64,000 bases of DNA from Streptomyces sp. MNU76 (lineage in GTDB: Bacteria > Actinomycetota > Actinomycetes > Streptomycetales > Streptomycetaceae): assembly GCF_020982545.1 (NCBI RefSeq), contig NZ_JAJKLK010000001.1:868001-932000 (forward strand), in the 5' to 3' direction. The notes beneath the pieces are model-generated. The model did not search any database. It was not told the DNA's origin and worked only from the letters and a program-made list of their open reading frames with translations. Positions 42,385-51,538 of this stretch are shown here, in pieces. The position numbers were made by a program, and so were the translations under genes. Every line of letters begins with the position of its first letter. Within the stretch, counting starts at the first letter, position 1.

Positions 42385-44038
42385 TCACCCCACCTGGTTG
42401 TACACCGCTCCCGCCGCCGGCCACCCCTGCGGCTCCTCCAGGGGCTCCGGCTGGGTGCGGCCGCGCACCTGGGCGGCGGTGAGGCCCTGGGCCGCGCCCA
42501 TGGCGCGCCGGCCCTGAGCGGCGGTCGCGAGACCCGGCATACCGGTCTGGGCGGCGGGCTGGAGCCCGGGGGCCGGCATGGCGGCCGCCGGTGCGGCGGG
42601 CATCGGGGCCTGCATGGGCACCGGCGTCGGCATGGGGTAACGCACCACCGGGCCAGGAACTGCATGGGGCGGGCGCCGGGGACGGGAACTGCGGGGAGGC
42701 GGCGGGCATCGGTGCGGGTGCGGGTGCGGGTGCGGGTGCGGGCACCGGCACCGGGGACGCGAACTGCATGGAGGACGCGGGGGCCGGGGTCGGCATGCTC
42801 AGCGCCTGCGCGGCGAGGTTCTGCATGCCGGTCCCGCTGGTCTCGCCCATCAGCCGGTCCACGGCCGCCGTACCCGAGCTGTAGCTGGTCCCGGTGCTCA
42901 GCTCGGGTACGGCGGCTCCCCTCCTGGACCCGTAGAGAACCGACTCCAGGCCGGACACCAGGCGACGCACGTCGACCTGGGGCCGGACCACGAGTCGCAG
43001 GAAGCGACTGGACGAGCCGACCTTGTTGCCGCACTCGCGGACCAGGATCCGGTGCTCGGTGAGCAGCCGGTCGCGGACCACGGTGCCCTCGGCGCCCACG
43101 GGCAGACGCACGAAGAGGAAGTTCCCCTGCGACGGGTAGACCGTCAGCCCGGGGAGGGCGGAGAGCTGGCGGGCCATGTCCAGCCGGTCCCGGCGGACCT
43201 GGTGCAGGCTCTCCATGTATTCGGCGCCGTGGTTCTTCAGCATGAACACCACGTGCTCGGCGAAGGAGTTGAGGTTCCACTTCGGCAGCATCGAGCGGAT
43301 CTTCCCGGCGAGCGCCGGGTTGGCGACCAGGTAGCCGAAGCGGATGCCGTGCAGGCCGAAGTTCTTGCCGAGGCTGCGCAGCACGACCACGTTGGGCCGC
43401 ATCACCGCGTCCTGGACCGTGGACGGCTCGGACTCGGCGTCGGCGAACTCCAGGAAGGACTCGTCGATGACGATCAGGTCCAGGTCGGCCATCGCGTCCA
43501 TGAACTGCACCAGTGCGTGCCGGTGGAGGAAGCCGCCGTCGGGGTTGTTGGGGTTGCAGATGACGGCGACCCTGGTGCCGCGGGCCCGGATGAACTCGGC
43601 GTACTGCGCGAGGTCGAGGGCGAAACCGCTGGACTCCTGGAGCGGGAACATGTCGACCCGCTTGCCGGTCTCCATGGGCTGGTCGGTCCAGCGGCCGAAG
43701 GTGGGGACGGGGACGGCGAGGGACTCCCGGACGAGCAGGTGGTCGATCCAGGTGATGAGTTCGGTCGAGCCGTTGCCCATCGCCACGCACTGCGGCGGCA
43801 GTTGGAGCAGGTTGCACAGTTCGGCCGTGATGGTGTCGGCGCTGCTCGGGTAGTACGTGATGATGTCGCGCAGCTTGCTCGCCATGTCGTCGAACATGGC
43901 CGGGGTGGGGAAGTAGGGGTTGCAGGGGATACAGAAGTCCACCGGACCCACCCCGTCGCCGCCCTCACGTGTCAGCGCAGCCATCGAGGGGCTGTGCGCC
44001 GCAGTGCTGCGGAACAACGAGGTGACGTTGTCGGCCAT
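42385..44038 (-). CDS. Class I/II PLP aminotransferase with long Pro/Ala/Met-rich tail (one frameshift)
   Basis: About 550 aa if corrected. Residues 1-370 form a fold-type I aminotransferase of the HisC/CobC kind. VDFCIPCNPYFPTPAMFDDM and MGNGSTELITWIDHLLV come first, then VICNPNNPDGGFLHRHALVQ, IVIDESFLEFAD, and the PLP lysine Lys225 in VVLRSLGKNFGLHGIRFGYL. The remaining about 180 residues are a low-complexity tail of Pro-Ala dipeptides and Met/Gln-rich segments ending PAAGAVYNQVG. A frame break near 42650 (probably in a C run) is needed to join ALPYPMPTPVPMQAPM to the rest; uncorrected, the frame continues into unrelated sequence. The tail is unusual for the family and may be extended or aggregating. 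Substrate unknown. Confidence 0.82.
42715..42748. repeat. GGTGCG simple repeat encoding the Pro-Ala run
   Basis: About five tandem GGTGCG-like hexamers (plus strand) encode the Ala-Pro dipeptide repeat of the aminotransferase tail. Slippage-prone. Confidence 0.75.
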
Positions 44039-44172
44039 GGAACCTCCGTAGGGGGCGGGCCCGTTGGGGACGACCGGGCCCGACGACTAAGGGCGGCCCG
44101 CGCGGGGGAGCACGGGCCGCCCCTACATACGCGTGCTGGGGTGGCGCTGTTCAACCACTGGGAGTCCCGTGG

Positions 44173-44184
44173 GAAATTGTGAGC
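44173..44184. promoter_or_regulatory. LacI-type half-operator before the aminotransferase
   Basis: AATTGTGAGCGC, identical over ATTGTGAGCGC to one arm (minus strand) of the palindrome at 53245-53262 before the LacI gene. The second arm is not conserved. Confidence 0.3.
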
Positions 44185-44226
44185 GCGCTGTGAAGATCTT
44201 ACCGAAGATTCTGCGTCATGTTCGCG

Positions 44227-45270
44227 TCACGAAAACGCGTGCACGGTCGTCGACCGGTAGGTCTCCCCGGGCCGCAGCACCGTCGACGGGTACGAGGGCT
44301 TGTTCGGCGAGTCGGGGAAGTGCTGGGTCTCCAGGCACAGTGCGTCCCCTTGCCGGTAGATCCTCCCGGAGGGTCCGACGAGCGTGCCGTCGAGGAAGTT
44401 CCCGGAATAGAACTGCAGCCCCGGCTCGGTCGTGGAGACCGTCAGGGTGCGGCCGGACGCCGGGTCGGCGAGGGTGGCGGCCCACTCCGGCTCCGCCGTG
44501 ACGCCCTTGTCGAGCACCCAGTTGTGGTCGAAGCCCTTGGCGTACAGCAGTTGGGGGTCGGCCGCGCGGAGGTCCTCGGCGATCGGCTTGCCCGTCCGGA
44601 AGTCGAAGGGGGTGCCCTCGACCGCCGCCGGCTCACCGGTGGGGATCAGACCGGGGTCGACGGGCGTGTAGCGACCGGCGGCGATGGTCAGCCGGTGGTC
44701 GCCGACCGAGCCGCTGCCCTCGCCCGCGAGGTTCCAGTACACGTGGTTGGTGAGGTTGACGACGGTGGCCCGGTCGGTGGTGGCCGCGTAGTCGACGCGC
44801 CACTCGCCCCGCGCGGTGAGGGTGTACGTCACCTTCACGTCGAGCGTGCCCGGGTAGCCCATGTCCCCGTCGGCGCTCGTGTGGGTCAGGTACAGCCCGA
44901 CCTCCGAGTCCCGCTCGAACGGCTCGACCTCCCACACGACCTTGTCGAAGCCCCCGGCGCCGCCGTGCAGGCTGTTGGCGCCGTCGTTGACGGACAGCTC
45001 GTACGTCGTGCCGTCCAGCGTGAAGCGGCCCTCGCCGAGACGGTTGCCGTACCGGCCGATCAGCGCGCCGAAGTACGGGGAGTCGGCGACGTACTCCTCG
45101 ACGGTGCCGAACCCGAGGGAGACGTTCGCATACCGGCCCTCGGCGTCCGGGACCTCCAGCGACTGCACGATCCCGCCGTACGACAGGACCTTCAGCCTCG
45201 TTCCGCCGTTCTCGAGCGACCAGCGGTGGATCTCGGTCCCGTCGGCGAGCTTGCCGAAGACTTCCTTCAC
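44227..45270 (-). CDS. galM: Aldose 1-epimerase (galactose mutarotase)
   Basis: 347 aa, cytoplasmic. It interconverts alpha and beta anomers of D-galactose and other aldoses. Family features are VLSYGGIVQSLEVPD, YFGALIGRYGNRLGEGRFTL, LHGGAGGFDKVVWEV, the catalytic His in VVNLTNHVYWNLAG, and the base Glu near LCLETQHFPDSPNKPSYPS. GTG 45270 (VKEVFGKLADG) is preferred; the ATG at 45306 lies within the terminator tail of the upstream transporter operon. It is therefore a separate transcription unit or depends on readthrough. Adjacent sugar transporter and oxidative genes suggest it supplies the beta-anomer to the sugar dehydrogenase. Confidence 0.88.
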   Translation of the reverse strand: MKEVFGKLADGTEIHRWSLENGGTRLKVLSYGGIVQSLEVPDAEGRYANVSLGFGTVEEYVADSPYFGALIGRYGNRLGEGRFTLDGTTYELSVNDGANSLHGGAGGFDKVVWEVEPFERDSEVGLYLTHTSADGDMGYPGTLDVKVTYTLTARGEWRVDYAATTDRATVVNLTNHVYWNLAGEGSGSVGDHRLTIAAGRYTPVDPGLIPTGEPAAVEGTPFDFRTGKPIAEDLRAADPQLLYAKGFDHNWVLDKGVTAEPEWAATLADPASGRTLTVSTTEPGLQFYSGNFLDGTLVGPSGRIYRQGDALCLETQHFPDSPNKPSYPSTVLRPGETYRSTTVHAFS

Positions 45271-45306
45271 GGGTGACGCCCCACTTTCCTGTTCATGCCT
45301 GTTCAT

Positions 45307-45343
45307 GAAAAAAGGGGCCCCGCCTTTCGGCGAGGCCCCCCTT
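45307..45343 (-). terminator. Rho-independent-type terminator of the chvE-mmsAB operon
   Basis: On the minus strand a G+C-rich stem (45329-45343 pairing with 45312-45324, loop GAAA) is followed by TTTTTT (45312-45307). This is the clearest intrinsic terminator in the window, 9 bp after the mmsB stop. Confidence 0.88.
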
Positions 45344-45351
45344 CCGGTGTG

Positions 45352-46596
45352 TCAGGAACCGCTCTTGCGCTTGTTCCACACGTCGAAGCCGACGGCCGCC
45401 AGCAGGGCCAGGCCCTTGATGACCTGCTGCCAGTCGGTGCCGACGCTGAGAAGGTTCATACCGTTGTTCAGCACGCCGAGGACGAGACCGCCGATGATCG
45501 CGCCGAGGACGGTGCCGACACCGCCGCTCATGGACGCGCCGCCGATGAACGCCGAGGCGATGGCCTCCAGCTCGTAGCTCAGACCCGCCTTCGGCGAGGC
45601 CGCGTTGAGCCGGGCGGCGATCGCCAGACCCGCCAGGGCCGCGAGCACGCCCATGTTGACGAAGACCAGGAAGGTGACCTTCCTGTCCTTCACACCGGAG
45701 AGCTTCGCGGCCGGCAGGTTGCCGCCGATCGCGTAGATGTGCCGGCCGAAGACCGCGTTGCGCATCAGGTAGCCGTAGCCGACGACCAGCGCGCCCAGCA
45801 CCAGCAGGATGATCGGCGCGCCCTTGTAGCTGGCCAGCAGCATGGTGACGGTGAGCAGCGCGGCCGAGATGGCGACCAGCTTGAGCAGGAAGATGTTGCG
45901 CGGCGCCACGTCGAGGGCGAACTCCTGCTGGCGCTTGCGGTCACGCACCTCCTGGATGACCACGAAGGCGATCAGAGTGAAGCCCAGCAGCAGGGTGATG
46001 TTGTGGTAGTTGGTCGCGGGACCGACCTCGGGCAGGAAGCCGTTGCCCATCTTCTGCAGGCCGTCGGGGAACGGGCCGAGGGTCTGGCCCTCCAGCAGGA
46101 TCTCCGTGACACCGCGGAAGACGAGCATGCCGGCGAGGGTGACGATGAACGACGGTATGCCCAGATACGCGATGAAGAACCCTTGGGCCGCGCCCGCGGC
46201 CGCGCCCGCCATCAGGCAGAGCACCACGGCGAGCGGCCACGGTATGTCGTGCTGCACCGTCAGCACCGCCGCGAACGCGCCCACGAAGGCCGTGAGCGAA
46301 CCGACCGACAGGTCGATGTGGCCCGCGACGATCACCAGCATCATGCCGATCGCGAGGATCAGGATGTAGCTGTTCTGCAGGACCAGGTTGGAGACGTTGC
46401 GCGGCAGCAGCAGGTCGCCGCCGGTCAGGAGCGCGAAGAAGGCGACGATCAGGCCGAGGGCGATCAGCATGCCGTACTGCCGCATGTTGCGGCGCATACC
46501 GTCCAGCATCAGCTGCAACAGGCCGCCGCCCGTGGCCGATCCGGTGCCGCCCGGCGGCGCCGGGGCCGGGCTCTTGGCGGTCACATCCGTGCTCAT
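45352..46596 (-). CDS. mmsB: Multiple-monosaccharide ABC transporter permease (MmsB/XylH type)
   Basis: 414 aa integral membrane permease. About ten to eleven helices: [40 protein letters not shown] (with the diagnostic GHIDLSVGS of this transporter family), [40 protein letters not shown]. Start ATG 46596 overlaps the ATPase stop by 4 bp. It forms the channel for sugars bound by the ChvE-like lipoprotein. Downstream is an intrinsic terminator. Unlike the second transporter at 57280-59406, one permease serves here, so it probably acts as a homodimer. Confidence 0.92.
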   Translation of the reverse strand: MSTDVTAKSPAPAPPGGTGSATGGGLLQLMLDGMRRNMRQYGMLIALGLIVAFFALLTGGDLLLPRNVSNLVLQNSYILILAIGMMLVIVAGHIDLSVGSLTAFVGAFAAVLTVQHDIPWPLAVVLCLMAGAAAGAAQGFFIAYLGIPSFIVTLAGMLVFRGVTEILLEGQTLGPFPDGLQKMGNGFLPEVGPATNYHNITLLLGFTLIAFVVIQEVRDRKRQQEFALDVAPRNIFLLKLVAISAALLTVTMLLASYKGAPIILLVLGALVVGYGYLMRNAVFGRHIYAIGGNLPAAKLSGVKDRKVTFLVFVNMGVLAALAGLAIAARLNAASPKAGLSYELEAIASAFIGGASMSGGVGTVLGAIIGGLVLGVLNNGMNLLSVGTDWQQVIKGLALLAAVGFDVWNKRKSGS

Positions 46597-48143
46597 CGGG
46601 TTACCTCTTTGTCCTTCGTCATCTGGCGCATCAGCGATTCCTGCGTGGCCTCGGCACGCGAGAACTCGCCTGTCAGCCGCCCCGCGGCCATCGTGTAGAT
46701 GCGGTCGCACATCCCGAGGAGCTCCGGCAGCTCGGAGGAGATGAAGACGACCGCCTTGCCCTCGGCGGCCAGCTTGTCGATCACCGTGTAGATCTCGTAC
46801 TTGGCGCCGACGTCGATGCCACGCGTCGGCTCGTCCAGGATCAGCACGTCCGGACCGGCGAAGATCCACTTGCTGAGGACGACCTTCTGCTGGTTGCCGC
46901 CGGACAGCTTGCCCACCGGCTCGAACACCGTCGGGGCCTTGATGTTCATGGTCTTGCGGTAGCGCTCGGCGACCTGGCGCTCCTCGTGCTCGTCGACGAC
47001 GCCCCGCTTGGCGACCTTGTTCAGGGCGGTCAGCGAGATGTTCCGGTTGATCGTGTCGATCAGGTTGAGGCCGTAGTGCTTGCGGTCCTCGGTCACGTAC
47101 GCGATGCCGTGCTTGACCGCCTCGGCGACCGACTTCGTACGGATCTCGGTGCCGTCCTTGAGGACCGTGCCGCCCGCGTAGCGGCCGTAGGTCCGGCCGA
47201 AGACGCTCATCGCGAGCTCCGTGCGACCGGCGCCCATGAGGCCCGCGATCCCGACGATCTCCCCGCGCCGCACGCTGATCGACACATCGTCGACGACCTT
47301 GCGCTGCTGGTCGATGGGGTGGAGCACGGTCCAGTCGCGGATCTCCAGGGCGGGTGCCGCGCCCACCTCCGGCTCGTGCGGGGTGCGCTCGGGGAAGCGG
47401 TTGTCGAGGTCGCGGCCCACCATGCCGCTGATGATCCGGTCCTCGGTGGTCTCCTCGGCCTTGACGTCGAGGGTCTCGATCGACTTCCCGTCGCGGATGA
47501 TCGTCACCGAGTCGGCGACCTTGCGGATCTCGTTGAGCTTGTGGGAGATGATGATCGAGGTGATGCCCTGCTTCTTCAACTCCAGGATGAGGTCGAGGAG
47601 TTTGCCGCTGTCCTCGTCGTTCAGGGCGGCGGTCGGCTCGTCCAGGATGAGCAGCTTCACCTTCTTGGACAGCGCCTTGGCGATCTCCACCAGCTGCTGC
47701 TTTCCCACACCGATGTCGGCGACCCGGGTCTCCGGGTGGTCGTCGAGACCGACCCTGCGCAGCAGTTGGCTCGCGTGCCGCAGGGTCTCCCGCCAGTCGA
47801 TGAACCCGCCCTTGGCGTGCTCGTTGCCGAGGAAGATGTTCTCCGCCAGGGAGAGGTACGGCGACAGCGCCAGCTCCTGGTGGATGATGACGATGCCGCG
47901 CTGCTCGCTCGCGCGGATGTCCTTGAACTCGCAGACCTCTCCCTCGAAGAGGATCTCGCCCTCGTAGCTGCCGTGCGGATGGACGCCGGAGAGCACCTTC
48001 ATCAAGGTGGACTTTCCGGCGCCGTTCTCACCGCAGATGGCGTGGACCTCGCCCTGGCGGACGGTCAGGGTGACGTCCGACAGCGCTTTGACGCCGGGAA
48101 AGGTCTTGACGATCGAGCGCATTTCCAGGACGGGTCCCGCCAT
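46593..48143 (-). CDS. mmsA: Multiple-monosaccharide ABC transporter ATPase, two nucleotide-binding domains
   Basis: 516 aa. The first NBD has Walker [21 protein letters not shown], signature [20 protein letters not shown] and Walker [12 protein letters not shown]. The second NBD has the relaxed Walker [19 protein letters not shown], signature [14 protein letters not shown] and Walker [15 protein letters not shown]. This asymmetry is typical of CUT2 sugar importers (XylG, GguA). ATG 48143 begins the conserved [20 protein letters not shown]. The stop overlaps the permease start; the gap to the upstream binding protein is 32 bp, so one operon. Substrates of this type include xylose, arabinose, glucose and galactose. 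Confidence 0.93.
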   Translation of the reverse strand: MAGPVLEMRSIVKTFPGVKALSDVTLTVRQGEVHAICGENGAGKSTLMKVLSGVHPHGSYEGEILFEGEVCEFKDIRASEQRGIVIIHQELALSPYLSLAENIFLGNEHAKGGFIDWRETLRHASQLLRRVGLDDHPETRVADIGVGKQQLVEIAKALSKKVKLLILDEPTAALNDEDSGKLLDLILELKKQGITSIIISHKLNEIRKVADSVTIIRDGKSIETLDVKAEETTEDRIISGMVGRDLDNRFPERTPHEPEVGAAPALEIRDWTVLHPIDQQRKVVDDVSISVRRGEIVGIAGLMGAGRTELAMSVFGRTYGRYAGGTVLKDGTEIRTKSVAEAVKHGIAYVTEDRKHYGLNLIDTINRNISLTALNKVAKRGVVDEHEERQVAERYRKTMNIKAPTVFEPVGKLSGGNQQKVVLSKWIFAGPDVLILDEPTRGIDVGAKYEIYTVIDKLAAEGKAVVFISSELPELLGMCDRIYTMAAGRLTGEFSRAEATQESLMRQMTKDKEVTR

Positions 48144-48175
48144 GGTCGTGCCTTCCAATCCGTTGGTGCCGGCGG

Positions 48176-49288
48176 TTACTTGAGGTCGCCGGCCTTGATG
48201 TAGCCGGAGTCGACGACGACCTTCTGGTAGTTGGTCTTGTCGACGGCGACCGGCTCCAGCAGGTAGGCCGGGACGACCTTGGAGCCGTTGTCGTAGGTCT
48301 CGGTGTCGTTGGTCTCGGGCTTCTTGTCGTTCAGCAGCGCGTCGACCATGTTCGAGGCCACCTTGGCGAGTTCGCGGGTGTCCTTGTAGACGGTCATCGA
48401 CTGCTCGTCCGCGATGATCGACTTCACCGAGCCGACCTCGGCGTCCTGGCCGGTGACGATCGGCAGCGGCTTGTCCTTGGAGCCGTAGCCGTCGGACTTC
48501 AGCGCGGAGAGGATGCCGATGGAGATGCCGTCGTACGGCGAGAGGACGGCGTCGACCTTGCCGCTCTTGTAGTCCTTGGTGAGGATGTCGTCCATACGGC
48601 GCTGGGCGGTGGCGCCGTCCCAGCGCAGCGTGGTGACCTTGGTGATCTCGGTCTCGCCGGACTTCACGACCAGCTGCTTCTTGTCGATGTACGGCTTGAG
48701 GACGTTCATCGCGCCGTTGAAGAAGTAGCGGGTGTTGTTGTCGTCGTTGGAGCCGGCGAACAGCTCGATGTTGAACGGGCCCTTCTTGGAGCCGTCCTTC
48801 AGGCCGAGCTTCTCGACGATGTAGTTGCCCTGGAGCTCGCCGACCTTCTCGTTGTCGAAGGAGGCGTAGTAGTCGACGTTCTCGGTGCCGAGGATCAGCC
48901 GGTCGTAGGAGATGACCGGGATGTTGGCGTCCTTGGCCTGCTGGAGCACGTTGTTCATCGACTTGTTGTCGATCGCCGCGACGATCAGGGCCTTCACGCC
49001 CTGCGTGATCATGTTCTCGATCTGGGAGACCTGCTTGGCGGGGTCGTCCTCGCCGAAGACCAGCTGGGTCTTGTAGCCCTTGGACTTGAGGTCCTTGACC
49101 ACGTTGTCGCCGTCGGCGATCCAGCGCTCGGAGGACTTGGTCGGCATCGAGATGCCGATGGTGGCGCCCTCGGTGCTGCCGCCCTCGTCCTTGCTGCCGC
49201 CCTCGCCGCTCTGGCCACAGGCGGAGAGGGTCAGGGCCAGCGAGGCGGCGGAGGCTATGGCGGCGAGTGCGGCTCGGCGAGTGCGCAT
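48176..49288 (-). CDS. chvE: Multiple-monosaccharide-binding lipoprotein (ChvE type)
   Basis: 370 aa. Lipoprotein signal peptide [20 protein letters not shown] with lipobox LSAC. The mature part is a periplasmic-binding-protein-like type I domain: [99 protein letters not shown]. Three ATGs cluster at 49297, 49294 and 49288; the last is best spaced from AAGGA. It is the first gene of a three-gene CUT2 importer operon. No copy of the GTTCGAAATTTCGAAC motif was found upstream, so it may be controlled separately from the second transporter. Confidence 0.9.
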   Translation of the reverse strand: MRTRRAALAAIASAASLALTLSACGQSGEGGSKDEGGSTEGATIGISMPTKSSERWIADGDNVVKDLKSKGYKTQLVFGEDDPAKQVSQIENMITQGVKALIVAAIDNKSMNNVLQQAKDANIPVISYDRLILGTENVDYYASFDNEKVGELQGNYIVEKLGLKDGSKKGPFNIELFAGSNDDNNTRYFFNGAMNVLKPYIDKKQLVVKSGETEITKVTTLRWDGATAQRRMDDILTKDYKSGKVDAVLSPYDGISIGILSALKSDGYGSKDKPLPIVTGQDAEVGSVKSIIADEQSMTVYKDTRELAKVASNMVDALLNDKKPETNDTETYDNGSKVVPAYLLEPVAVDKTNYQKVVVDSGYIKAGDLK

Positions 49289-49424
49289 GATCATCATCCT
49301 TGATGTTTTGAAGGCCTGGATCGTTCTGGCGAGGCCGGCGTTTCATGAGCCGAACGCTGCCAGAGAAGATGTGGGGGATTCTGTGTGACCGCGTCTTCTT
49401 CTGTGAAGACAGTTGTCCGGTTCG

Positions 49425-50393
49425 TTATGAGGGAGTTCCGAACCGCTTCAGTTCGCCCGGCAGTCGGGAGCCGAGCGGCGCCATGTCGCCGTCCGCCCCG
49501 TGCCGTGCGAGCAGATCCAGGGCCAGTCGGCCGCGCCGTACGCGTTCCTTGGCCGTGGACAGTGTGAGGTCCCGCATGTGGTGCCCGTAGGGGTAGATCC
49601 CGGGGGCCTTCGACAGGCCGAACTTCAGATAGATCGGCGCGCCGCGCCGGATCAGCTCGGCGACCTCGTACATCCGGACATAGCCGCCGAGGTCGTCGGG
49701 CGCCTCGATGTACATGTCCATGGGGGCGGCGGACGCCCGCCGGATCTCCGTGAGGTGGTCGAGCGTGAGGTCGCTCGGCACGTTGATCGAGTCGCCGCCG
49801 AGGTTCTCGTACACGGCGTACGCGGTCGGGTTCACCGGTCCGATCAGCGCCGACACCTTGAACGTCGTGTCGGCCGGCAGGATCCCCGCCACCCGCGCCC
49901 TGTGCAGCGTCCACAGCACGCCCTCGTCGGCGACGAGCAGGCACTTCACGCCCAGTTCGGTCGCGCGGACGGCGTCCTCCACGCAGCCGGCGACCGCGTC
50001 GTGGCCCCGGGCGCGCAGACCGCCGCCCTTGGAGTCGGTGCGGGTGGAGCCGCCGATGTCCCAGGTGCCGCGCGGGCCGGTGAACAGGCAGAGCTCGATG
50101 TCGCGCTCGGCCGTCGCCTCCACCATCTCGGTGATCTCGGCGTCGGTGAGCATCCACACACCGCTGCCCTGGCTGATCCGGTGGATCGGGACGTCGAGCC
50201 GCGAGGCCTCCTTGAGGACCACGGCGAGCGCCTCCGGCCCCTCCACGGAGGGCACCTCGGTGCGCCAGCGGCCGCCACCGGGGAAGGTGTGCGGTGAGGC
50301 GTCGGACGGGTCGAGGGCGGGTGCGTCGAGCCCGAGCGCGGCGAGGGCCTGCTCGCCGGGTCGGCGCGGGGCCGGAGTGGTGGTGTCGGTCAC
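49425..50393 (-). CDS. U32-peptidase-like TIM-barrel protein of the sugar-acid cluster
   Basis: 322 aa, soluble. It starts VTDTTTPAPRRPGEQALAAL. Segments such as VPIHRISQGSGVWMLTDAEI, GVKCLLVADEGVLWTLHRAR and DSINVPSDLTLDHLTEIRRA suggest a TIM barrel related to the U32 peptidase group, but the U32 catalytic pattern is not obvious. Databases usually leave such proteins as peptidase-like; I see no proof of proteolysis. It lies between the sugar dehydrogenase and a ChvE operon and carries a regulon palindrome just upstream (50408). I infer a role in sugar or sugar-acid metabolism, perhaps as an aldolase- or isomerase-like barrel. Confidence 0.6.
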   Translation of the reverse strand: MTDTTTPAPRRPGEQALAALGLDAPALDPSDASPHTFPGGGRWRTEVPSVEGPEALAVVLKEASRLDVPIHRISQGSGVWMLTDAEITEMVEATAERDIELCLFTGPRGTWDIGGSTRTDSKGGGLRARGHDAVAGCVEDAVRATELGVKCLLVADEGVLWTLHRARVAGILPADTTFKVSALIGPVNPTAYAVYENLGGDSINVPSDLTLDHLTEIRRASAAPMDMYIEAPDDLGGYVRMYEVAELIRRGAPIYLKFGLSKAPGIYPYGHHMRDLTLSTAKERVRRGRLALDLLARHGADGDMAPLGSRLPGELKRFGTPS

Positions 50394-50407
50394 AAGCTGT
50401 CCTTCAT

Positions 50408-50423
50408 GTTCGGTATTTCGGAC
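50408..50423. promoter_or_regulatory. Palindromic operator, site 4 (U32-like gene)
   Basis: GTTCGGTATTTCGGAC, 13 of 16 matches to GTTCGAAATTTCGAAC. It is centred about 22 bp before the U32-like start codon. Confidence 0.55.
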
Positions 50424-50515
50424 GAGGTTCGCGGCTCTTGGTGCACAAAACTCTTGGGTGTACGCCGGTACGCAGTCGTCAGGTACCCCGTACCGGCGTA
50501 CGGCTCAGGGGTGTG

Positions 50516-51538
50516 TCATGGCCGCAGCAGGACCTTGCCCACCGTCGGGTCTCCGGACCCCACCAACTCGATGGCCTGGGGGAACTCCGCCAGCGGAAGC
50601 TCGTGCGTGACGAGCGGCAGTGGGTCCAGCAGCCCGGCTCCGAAGACCCGCACCGTGTGCGCCCACGCGTCCGGCGCCGCGCCGAACACCGTGTGCACCT
50701 CCAGCTGCCGTACGACGAGATCCGTCGGGTCGAGCCCGTCGGCGCCCGGCGCCGGGATGCCCGTCAGGACCAGCCGGCCGCCGCGCCGCAGCAGAGCGGC
50801 GGCCGTGCGCGCCGCGTCCGCCGACCCGGCGGTCTCGATGACCACGTCGAAGTCGCCCGGCAGCTCCTGGTCCTTGGTGCGGAAGTCGGTCGCGCCGAAG
50901 CGCTTCGACAGCTCCGCGCGGTCCGGCCGGGTGCCCACGACGAGCAGCTCGGCGGGCGAGGCAGCCTTCAAGAACTGAACGGCGAACATCCCGAGCGTCC
51001 CGGTCCCCACCACGGCGACCCGCTCACCAGGAACGGCGTTCGCCTTGAGCGCGGCGGCCGCGATGCACGCGGCCGGCTCCAGCAGCGCCGCCGCCGTCAG
51101 ATCCGCGTCATCCGGCAGGACGTGCAGCAGCCGGGCGGGCAGGGTGAGCGTCGTGGCCATCGCGCCGGGCTGGGTGAACCCGGTCTCCTCGTACCCCGCC
51201 GAGCACAGCGTGGTCTCGCCCGCGTGGCAGCGGTCGCACACCTGGCAGTTGCGGAAACCCTCGCCAACTACCTTGCGCCCTACAAGAGTTGAAGGAACTC
51301 CGGTGCCGACCTCGACGACCGTGCCGGACCACTCGTGGCCCGGGGTGAGCGGGTAGCGGACGTACCCCTCCGGCCGGTTGCCCTGGAAGACCTCGCGGTC
51401 GCTGCCGCAGATCCCGGAGGCGTGCACCCGGACCAGGGCCTCGCCGGCCTCCGGCGGCCTGGCCTCGTGCGGGACGAGACGGTGCTCGCCCGGCGCCTCG
51501 ATGACGACGGCGGTGGCCGCGTCGGGGGAGGGGGTCAC
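50516..51538 (-). CDS. Zinc-dependent medium-chain sugar/polyol dehydrogenase
   Basis: 340 aa MDR alcohol dehydrogenase. Catalytic zinc ligands: Cys in VHASGICGSDREVFQG, His-Glu in LTPGHEWSGTVVEVG. The structural zinc lobe is FRNCQVCDRCHAGETTLCSAG. The Rossmann loop is VAVVGTGTLGMFAVQFLKAA. This fits oxidation of a sugar C1 or a polyol with NAD(P). The start is GTG 51538, overlapping the dehydratase stop by 4 bp (GTGA), so the two enzymes are co-translated. In the inferred pathway it forms the aldonolactone (galactose/arabinose 1-dehydrogenase role); sorbitol- or threonine-type dehydrogenase activity is the alternative. Confidence 0.83.
   Translation of the reverse strand: MTPSPDAATAVVIEAPGEHRLVPHEARPPEAGEALVRVHASGICGSDREVFQGNRPEGYVRYPLTPGHEWSGTVVEVGTGVPSTLVGRKVVGEGFRNCQVCDRCHAGETTLCSAGYEETGFTQPGAMATTLTLPARLLHVLPDDADLTAAALLEPAACIAAAALKANAVPGERVAVVGTGTLGMFAVQFLKAASPAELLVVGTRPDRAELSKRFGATDFRTKDQELPGDFDVVIETAGSADAARTAAALLRRGGRLVLTGIPAPGADGLDPTDLVVRQLEVHTVFGAAPDAWAHTVRVFGAGLLDPLPLVTHELPLAEFPQAIELVGSGDPTVGKVLLRP

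Noticed and set aside
46593..49346. A 917-residue open frame covering the ATPase and the antisense-free part of the ChvE gene
   Set aside because: Only the last 516 residues are a protein family (MmsA). The rest is the ChvE gene read in the wrong frame, with Arg/Gly-rich nonsense.
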